The notes under the pieces: model-generated
Databases searched by the model: none
What the model saw: the letters and a program-made list of their open reading frames with translations, nothing else
What the model was told of the DNA's origin: nothing
Origin: Mastigias papua
Taxonomy: Eukaryota; Cnidaria; Scyphozoa; Rhizostomeae; Mastigiidae
Assembly (NCBI GenBank): GCA_964019165.1
Contig: OZ025282.1
Span: forward strand, 11,547,729 to 11,611,728
Length of the DNA: 64,000 nt
Reading direction: 5' to 3'
Shown: piece by piece, positions 56,723-64,000 of the stretch
Position numbering within the stretch: position 1 is the first letter of the stretch
How the letters are laid out: every line of letters begins with the position of its first letter
Program-made: the position numbers and the translations under genes

Positions 56723-56930
<208 letters not shown>

Positions 56931-57355
56931 TATCTTTGATATCGATGCTCTTTTCCAACTATAAGTCACCAAAGTCAACAAAAGCACGATCCAAATCTAA
57001 AATTCTCAAATTCCAGTTAATGCAATTTTCCTCCTTTCTAACTCACACTGAGTGGATATAGGGATTGTATTAATAACTACTAGAAAGTTAATGCAATCTG
57101 AAATGTTCAACTGTTTGAAAATCTAGGCAAACATCAAGTCCAGAAATCTTTGGGTGGGTGGCCATATCTTAAAACTAGTTGAGATACCGTTCCAGGATGT
57201 GTCTGAATCCGTCTTGAATCTCCATGCATTCTTGCGCAAACAAGGGTACGTAATAAATATGCCCCTTGGCCCTCTGCTTCTCTTAGAAACCTGATGAAGG
57301 AATGTCATAAGGCCAATGAGGTAGCCGAGGGTCAACTGGAAATGTGGCTGACATG
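56931..57355. other. No confirmed feature
   Basis: The plus frame at 57130-57290 (RNLWVGG…) is open and precedes the LINE below; it may be part of it, but no motif supports this. Confidence 0.3.
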
Positions 57356-57359
57356 TAGG

Positions 57360-59230
57360 TAAAGGCGTAAGTGTGTAACAAAAAAGATTCGTATTGCCTT
57401 TATGGACTATTATACTGGGCTGATCAAAGAAAACAAGAAAGATCCAAAAAGAATGCGGACGACAATATGCAAAGTCTTGGATAAAAACACTAACTCAGAT
57501 ATCCTCTCGAGCCTCAAATTCGAAGGAAAACGCTAAGCAAGGGAACCTGACATTCTTGAGGCGCTTGATCATCATTTCACCTCTACAGGACCTAAGCTTG
57601 TCCAAAAAAATGAGGTTCAAAGTGCTGATGATTGTCTTCAGAATATGACCACTGAATCAAATACTATGATTTTCAAAACTGTTGACAAAAACTACATTTT
57701 GGATGCAATTAATCACCTAAAATCTGGAAAAGCAGATCAGTACTTGAAAGGCATCGATCACCATCGTAAAAGATGTAAATACTTAATTACAGAACCCTTG
57801 AAAATAATCTTTAATGATTTGGTGATAAATGATGTTTTCCTGATATCTGAAAACTGGCAAGAGCGACTCTAATCTTTAAATCAGGTGCCAAAAATGATGC
57901 AAACAGACAATATAATATATAATATAATAATATAAAATATAATATAATAATATAATATATCACCTAACAATATAATATATTCATAAACTTAGCGATTCCA
58001 TTCCCATTCACTAATGATGAAAACAAAAATGATGCAAACAATGATAGGCCGATTTCTGTCACTTCGAATTTCTCAAGGATGCTGGAACAGCTAGTGCAAG
58101 ATCAGCTGATTGATTTCCTCAAAGTCAATAAAAAGCTTACCTGTAACCAATAAGCTTATCAATTAACTATGCTCCACTGCAACCTCCCTAATCAGCAGCA
58201 TTGATTATTGGTATGGTAACATGGATTATCGGAAAACTAATTTGACTATAGTTTTTGACTTGAAAGCCTTCGATTGAATTGACCATTTTGTCCATACAAA
58301 AAAATTTCGTGCGTATGGCATTTGAGGATCTGCTGGTGATTGGTTTGAATCATATTTTCGTATTTAAAGGAGAGAAAACAGTATTTTGCTGCTAATGGAC
58401 ACCGATCAAACACCGAAAACATCACTTATGGTATATTTCAAGGCTCATGCTTTGACACTCTCCTTGTTAACAGTTAACTTAACGACTTTGAAAAGTGCCT
58501 AGGTTTTTCGGCAAGGTAGTCTCTACGCTGATGACACAAATCCCGATTGCATCAGATGCTATAGAAAAACTTGTAATTGATGTGCAACAAGAACTATCCA
58601 GCCTCTCTGAGTAGATGAGGATAAACAAATTAAGTCCTAACCCGGCTAAAACTGGATACATGACAGTATCACTTAATGATCTCGGACGCGCTATTGTTAA
58701 ATGGTACTGAAATCAAACTTGTACCTAAATCCATATCTCTCGGAGTCGTCATAGATGAAAGTCTCACATAGGAAGAACAGTTTAAAGCTGTTCAGTCTCA
58801 AATCTGTGGTGGTTTTTGTGCCTTAAAAAAAGTTAAAAGATGTCATATCGCAATTGTGTAACTAGTGTGTTTCACGTAATTGCTGAAAGTAATCTTCAGT
58901 AAGCAAATGTTATTTGGAGGAGTCTCTCAAAACTAAAATTAGATACATATCACCGTCTGTATAAAACAGAGCTCATTCGATATGAGAAAATACAAATATA
59001 AATGGCGAATGGCCATCTAATTGGCTAAATGTTGAAAATCTTATTCGATTTGATCGTTCTGTGATGGCATATAAGTTTCTGAACAAATTGAGCCCGGGAA
59101 GCCGTTGGGATAAGCACCAGTATAGATCCGTAACAAGGAACTGTAAGAGATCTCCAGATCTCAAGGCTCATAACTAAATATGCCAAAAAAAGGAGTTTAC
59201 TGATCTGCCTCAAAGGCTTGTATAAATAAT
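57360..59230 (+). pseudogene. Degenerate CR1/jockey-type LINE, plus strand
   Basis: Pieces in order: FMDYYTGLIKENKKDPKRM near 57400; AINHLKSGKA near 57710 (fingers, with the usual 'GxDGI' altered); NDRPISVTSNFSRMLEQLVQ near 58035; FDLKAFD (motif A) near 58250; ITYGIFQGS (motif B) near 58430; LYADDT (active site) near 58520; MRINKLSPNPAKT; SLGVVIDESL near 58740; and YDRSVMAYKFLNKLSPGS near 59050. Numerous stops and shifts, plus a 120-bp insertion at 57906-58024. Dead copy. Confidence 0.75.
57890..58040. mobile_element. AT-rich insertion within the LINE, flanked by 16-bp direct repeats
   Basis: AAAAATGATGCAAACA occurs at 57890-57905 and at 58025-58040. Between them is 119 bp of mostly TATAATA-type repeat. 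The LINE frame has the duplicated bases only once, so this looks like an insertion with a 16-bp target duplication or a templated repair event. Confidence 0.6.
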
Positions 59231-59234
59231 AATA

Positions 59235-59885
59235 ATAGTAAGAGGGTCACCAGGGACCTGTGAATAAATTTGGTGAATTCTAAATAACAATAGAGTAGCA
59301 ACTTGTTAACCAAAAGTAAGTTAATGATTAGACTTTTATGGTTGCTAGTTCCCTAGCAGGCAACAACAGATATGAAAAGCGGTAAGCAGAGACATTTTTA
59401 GTTGACTATGGCTTCCAGAAAATAGCTTACTGTCATCACTAGGTAAAAGGAAGTGATAAAATTTTGCAAAATAATGAAAGTTCACTGCTAAAATTATCCT
59501 TGTAAATGTTAGCTCTAGAATTGACTCAAAACATAGAATAATATAGCAATACACAATAGCTATATAAACAAGTCAAAACGATAGGTGCCTTCTTAATGAA
59601 GCTTCCATGGAAACAAAGATATAACCCAAGATATAGTACAAAATTAGCAAAAAACAATTCTTGCTGATTCTTTAATCCAGTTATATACCGATAAGAAATT
59701 AGCGACAACAGATTTTAAGGCAAGCATTTCGTTCAGCATGAAAACAATTGTTTCAGAGCAAACCACTAGCTTACTACTAACACAACAGATTTTATAGGAC
59801 AACATCAGTGTCTTCTTACCAATAGATAACTTTCTCCAACGTAAAGAAGGGTATCTCCTAAAAACTCAAACAATATTGCAAAGAG
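59235..59885. other. Probable 3' flank of the ion channel gene; nothing else seen
   Basis: AT-rich, no coding signal. I see no clear AATAAA on the minus strand close to the channel stop codon. Confidence 0.4.
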
Positions 59886-59889
59886 ATCA

Positions 59890-61758
59890 CTATCCTTGTG
59901 ACGTTTGCGGTCTTGAGCCGGCAAGCTTCCTGGTGTGCATCTGTAGGTTCTCGACAGCTCTCTGTTCACCAAGATTCTGCGGGAAGACTTCACCTTCGAT
60001 TGAACTATCATCTGACAGTGGTGTTAAACCATCAAATGATACTTTATATCTCCCCACAACAATCTCATGGCAATCGGAAGATCCCGATGAAGACGAATTA
60101 GAGAATCTTGATATTTGAGCATTGCTAACTTCTGCAAATGATTTTCTTCTAAGTGAAGTGCTCTCATGTAAGTTATCCCTGCACGAATCTAAACTAAATT
60201 TTTCTTTTCCCTTCCTTGCTTTCAGTTTCCTTCTTCTTCGACTAACTCTTGCCAAAGATGTATGAATTTCACCAGATCTTCCTCTGCTTGCTGCCAATGC
60301 AACTTTCCTCTGCATTTCCGCACGGGATTGGCATTGTCTAGGTAGAACTGTGGGGGCTGTTGATTCCGAGATGCGTAGAGGGATGATGTCAGGAGACAAC
60401 TTTGGTATCATCATATCGGTAATTCCCGAATGTGCAATGTGCTGAAATACGGATGAGTGATTGTTCCGTGAACTGAAAATATCTTCTAGACGCTGCAGTT
60501 CCATACTAGAACTCTTCACTGTAAATATCGATTTAATAACTATCCAGATCGCAATGGCAAGCCAAGAGCAACAAGTTACAATGACCGTGAATGGCTCATG
60601 CTGTTGTAAGAATTTAATTTTTGCTGTGACACCAATAATGACTGTCATTGCAAATATGTATATAATGCATGATAATACATACTGGTCAAGAAGTGTCTGG
60701 TATGATACTCTTGGCAAAGACTGTGAAACAACAAACTTGAAAGTCACAGCAGTAAGCAAAAGAGTAGATATGATACTCAGCCTATCTCCGATCTCAGCCT
60801 GTGGGACGCAAAAGGGACATAGAGCCAAAGAGCTTATAAGTGCCAAAAGCAAAACAACGTTAGAAATGAAAAATGAATACTTTCTACGAATACTGAAAGA
60901 GAACGTAAATACTGAGAAAATAAGCGGCTTTCCTTCATTCACTGGCTTTTTCATAATCCCTTTTTTAACGCAGGAGATTGACCTGTTGAGAAAAGCAATC
61001 TTATTTTTACATTGTGTTTCCAATGATCTGCTACTTTCATTTGGTGAGAGAGAATGGTCGTTGTTGCAATCATCTGCTGTACAGGATTCTGTGCCAATCA
61101 CATGTTTATATAAATCCCATTCCTGCTCACAAAGGAATGTTTTGCAACAAAGGTACCCTGGCTTATATGATGTCTCTTTCAATTGTACGACACTGTCTGC
61201 CCACTTGGATACAATGCGTATTTCAAGTCTCTGCTTATCAAAGGGGAAAGCTCTTAAATCGAACAATGTCTTGAATCTTCCTTTAACTCGATACGACATC
61301 TGAACTGAAGGATTTCCGTCATAAAATGGCTGCAGAAGTTTCGTACTGCTTGTGATATTCATTATTTCGACAGCATTCTGGAAATAAATTCTAGGCTCCC
61401 AGCATTTCTCCCATTCAATACTCCTTCCATCTTTGGCCTCATCTTTAAGCTGAGGTTCTTCCCAATTGACTCCGAGATAAAACTGACAGGTGAATTCTTG
61501 TCTAACAGTATCAATATCTTCGATGGAGGATATACTGATTTGCAGATATACAATAACAAGGTTACTGTCTGGCCTAACCACTGTGCGAGTCTCATCTTCA
61601 CGCTGACGAGTGTTAATATCAATTGAGTTCAACTTGTTGTCAATGCTGCTGAGTGTATCGATCATCAGATCAAATTCATTCTCGCTTTTATCACCAGTAT
61701 GACCATCCCGAGTTGATCTGTAAAGAGAGTTCTGACCTGAGCAGTCGACTCCTGCCAT
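59890..61758 (-). CDS. Cys-less (Pro-loop) pentameric ligand-gated ion channel, one long exon
   Basis: 622 codons from ATG at 61758 to the stop at 59890; the frame is also open upstream to 61830. The extracellular domain starts near residue 70 (LVIVYLQISISSIEDIDTVR, FTCQFYLGVNWEEPQL). The signature loop is LFDLRAFPFDKQRLEIRI: the Pro-Phe-Asp centre is present, but both Cys that form the Cys-loop disulfide are replaced (Phe and Leu). M1 is ~295-318; M2 ~326-347 (IGDRLSIISTLLLTAVTFKF, an Asp just before the 0' Arg, as in cation channels); M3 ~359-380; then only ~10 residues before M4 (~390-412, VTCCSWLAIAIWIVIKSIF). About 200 residues follow M4, with a basic cluster SRRRRKLKARKGKEK. No signal peptide follows this ATG. 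An acceptor-like TTTTTTTCCTGTTTATCTGAG ends at 61764, so an upstream exon is likely. Confidence 0.88.
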   Translation of the reverse strand: MAGVDCSGQNSLYRSTRDGHTGDKSENEFDLMIDTLSSIDNKLNSIDINTRQREDETRTVVRPDSNLVIVYLQISISSIEDIDTVRQEFTCQFYLGVNWEEPQLKDEAKDGRSIEWEKCWEPRIYFQNAVEIMNITSSTKLLQPFYDGNPSVQMSYRVKGRFKTLFDLRAFPFDKQRLEIRIVSKWADSVVQLKETSYKPGYLCCKTFLCEQEWDLYKHVIGTESCTADDCNNDHSLSPNESSRSLETQCKNKIAFLNRSISCVKKGIMKKPVNEGKPLIFSVFTFSFSIRRKYSFFISNVVLLLALISSLALCPFCVPQAEIGDRLSIISTLLLTAVTFKFVVSQSLPRVSYQTLLDQYVLSCIIYIFAMTVIIGVTAKIKFLQQHEPFTVIVTCCSWLAIAIWIVIKSIFTVKSSSMELQRLEDIFSSRNNHSSVFQHIAHSGITDMMIPKLSPDIIPLRISESTAPTVLPRQCQSRAEMQRKVALAASRGRSGEIHTSLARVSRRRRKLKARKGKEKFSLDSCRDNLHESTSLRRKSFAEVSNAQISRFSNSSSSGSSDCHEIVVGRYKVSFDGLTPLSDDSSIEGEVFPQNLGEQRAVENLQMHTRKLAGSRPQTSQG

Positions 61759-61769
61759 CGAGATCTCAG

Positions 61770-63455
61770 ATAAACAGGAAAAAAATGACAATCTAAGCGC
61801 CGATACAGGTTTTGAACACAGACTTGGCACTGTTGAATTATAATGACTTTGTTATTCTGGGGAGAAGTGTTAAGCTAATTTCAAAGGAATGCACATTTTG
61901 ATTCAAATTCCCTAGGGCAACATGACAGTGGCAATAAAAGAATGTATTGAAAAACCTTAACAATAGAATTCAGTCACACAACCATGAGCTTCCAGGTGAT
62001 TTTAGAGGATTTTAAATCGGGGTCTGGAGTTAATGTTTCCACTTAGAAGGAGATTTGCTTCTTATGGAAATTTTAGCTTTTTGGAGAGCAATGAGAAGAG
62101 AATGAGAACTATAAGGATTGAGAAGGAAATCTGGAAAATGCAGGAAAAATGAAGGGAATTTGAGTGAAAATAACAAGAGTGATTACTTATCTGATTCCCC
62201 AGTTGCATTAAAACAACGTCTTGTACAAGTGACTTTAAATGTCACTTCTCTATTTAATCCACAGTGCGACACCATGCACATGAAATTCCATTTTTGTTAT
62301 AAAGAATCTAATACACAGGTGATTGAAATTGAACGCCACACCAAAATATTGAATTGCTATTGATTGTTATACAAACTAATGCCAATAGTCGATCAATTTC
62401 CTTTGCTGTTGTCATTTCAATTTATGCTATCATGTTTATCAGTATTACATTTAGTACTGTGCTGTGTTTGTTAAATTATGTGCTATATTTTCAGAGAAGT
62501 ATAAGCTTCTGATAACTCATTCATCCAATAATTCAAATTAAATTTTATACCAAAAGGGTCGTTGAAACTAATTCTGTTGTTCTGTCACCTTACATCAAAG
62601 CGTCTTTGCTTTTCATGCTTTTGCATAAATTTCGATTTCAAACATTAGAACAGCAACATAATTGTCGCAAATTAGTATAAGTCATCATTTAATCAGAAAA
62701 CAAAGAAACACTAGGTGGAAATTTGTTCTGCCATTGTGAAGCACCTTTAATCCTTTCCAGGTTTTACGCTACTGATCTGGTCGCGGAAAGAAATTTCAAA
62801 ATGTTAGAAAGATATGTTGGGAAATAGCGCCAAAAATAGAGCACTGCTCGGTGTAGCCCAAAAACACTGTTGTGAACGAAATGAGCCGAAAAATTGTGCA
62901 CTCTCAATTTAATTCCGGGGAAATATTTGTAGCAATTCACTAACATTATATAAATGTAATATTTCTAGTTTTGGCAAAGAAGGACTCCTCTGCCCCCATT
63001 TACATTTAGGAATAACAGGAAGGTTATTGCGTGCCCCTTTCTCCATCATCGATGCCCAACACGGTCAGGCCCAATACAGCCCTTACCGATTACTAGAAAA
63101 GATTGCTTTGAATTTAGACTGAAGTAACTATGATAGGAATCCACACTCCTCCGCCAAAAGTGAGAACATAATTTGGTGTCCAAGAGAGTGGAGCTGTGTA
63201 AAATGTTATGAATTAAACTGTGTAAGCGTCATTTGGTGAAATTAACTGTTAATACGAGCGAGTAAATTGTGCAAATGTTTTTAAATCAAATAGTGTGTAA
63301 TAATTCTATACAAATTGTAAAGTTCAAGATTACATTTGCGTTCTAAGGCATTTCAAAATGAAGATAACTTAAGAAGATTTATTGCCATACTATCAAGCAC
63401 GTGACTTAAATCAAACATGTGACTTAAAACAAAACGCGTGACTTAAAATCTTTAG
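61770..63455. other. Upstream of the channel exon; no confirmed feature
   Basis: An 81-codon plus frame at 62118-62363 and a 60-codon minus frame at 62764-62946 are open without motif or splice support. Confidence 0.3.
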
Positions 63456-63460
63456 CTTAC

Positions 63461-63715
63461 TTTTGATACAGTGGTAGTCAGTAAAAAAAGTTGGTCTGTT
63501 CGAGCAATCGCAGAAAGCTGGTGAGCAAAACCCTCGCAAGTTCCACTGAATATATCTATGAATTGATGGTAAGGATGGGTGCAACCACGATAAGTGCAGA
63601 TAATTGGGGAGTATAAAAGTAGTTTAGTTATTGCCTCTGTGTTACCACTACCATTTGTTTTTTGTCTGTTTTTTAATTTGGCGTTGATATTGCTAGTCGT
63701 AGTCTGTGCAAGCAT
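63461..63715 (-). CDS. Candidate first exon of the channel gene
   Basis: ATG at 63715 opens 85 codons (MLAQTTTSNINAKLKNRQ … HQLSAIARTDQLFLLTTTVSK) ending at a consensus donor CAAAA|GTAAGC in phase 0. The acceptor before the channel exon (GAG|ATC TCG ATG) is also phase 0, so the two could be joined. There is no obvious signal peptide, and a plus-strand frame overlaps it (63594-63815, with a hydrophobic PFVFCLFFNLALILLVVVC stretch), so this is tentative. Confidence 0.25.
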
Positions 63716-63719
63716 CGAA

Positions 63720-64000
63720 ACACGCTTTCAAGCCACATCACTTCGTAACCGCTATATATTTGAGGTTGAATATACGCATGAATTGATACAAGTTATTTTT
63801 CTATGCTTTTTATAGTTTACAGGTATCAAACAATAACCATTGTGGCAGATATTTTCGTGAATTATTCTACGGTACGCTGTAAAAGTGTCCCTAACAAAGC
63901 TGTTTGACTGCCACACTAGGCAATTACAAGGGATTGATTATTTATTCCACAAACGCGAGTAAAGATAGACATCAACAGTTGCGTGTGCCACAGAGCCACA
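63720..64000. other. No feature seen
   Basis: No coding or RNA signal I can support. Confidence 0.35.

Noticed and set aside
59876..61303. Plus-strand 280-codon and shorter frames opposite the ion channel
   Set aside because: Antisense shadow of a strongly conserved minus-strand channel; no motif of its own.

Overview
This is a window of animal (metazoan) nuclear DNA, most likely from a marine invertebrate. It is AT-rich, has long (TA)n, (ATT)n, (ATC)n and (CATTA)n arrays, and has short exons with GT-AG splice sites in long introns. Most of the recognisable sequence is retroelement. I cannot name the species; the mixture of R2-superclade LINEs, Penelope-like elements, short-LTR Ty3/Gypsy, hAT and piggyBac remnants suggests an early-branching invertebrate, but that is inference.

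Cellular genes, all on the minus strand. (1) 59890-61758 is one long exon for a pentameric ligand-gated ion channel. It lacks both Cys-loop cysteines, has almost no M3-M4 loop, and has about 200 residues after M4. (2) A multi-exon gene ('gene A') runs from about 52.9 kb down to 28.3 kb: eleven proposed exons whose reading phases join at every junction, ending in a stop at 28312. (3) A second exon chain ('gene B') runs from 22.6 kb to 15.7 kb, perhaps to 12.9 kb, with four well supported exons. A and B may be one gene if an alternative donor just before the 28312 stop is used. I do not recognise either product; both look like large, mostly hydrophilic proteins.

Mobile DNA fills the introns and flanks. 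0-10 kb holds old LINE fragments of at least five kinds, one of them split by a 2.1-kb hAT-type insertion. 14.4-15.4 kb is a hAT transposase relic. 25.8-27.9 kb has (TA)n arrays with stem-loop motifs, a tRNA-like unit and a tRNA-derived SINE. 27.2-29.9 kb has two piggyBac-related copies. 37.2-43.2 kb holds a nearly intact R2-superclade LINE (minus) head to head with a second, 5'-truncated LINE (plus). 44.5-51.7 kb is a Penelope-like element with inverted terminal repeats, interrupted by a mag-like Ty3/Gypsy element. 52.9-55.2 kb is a second Penelope 3' end with (TA)n arrays and two identical 65-bp-arm palindromes. 57.3-59.2 kb is another degenerate LINE.

The signals most worth a second look are the Cys-less channel with its unusual topology, and a recurrent CTGANGA-hairpin-GAAAC motif beside (TA)n arrays that resembles the hammerhead ribozyme core known from Penelope-like elements. 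All exon models come from reading splice sites and phases by eye and need transcript support.
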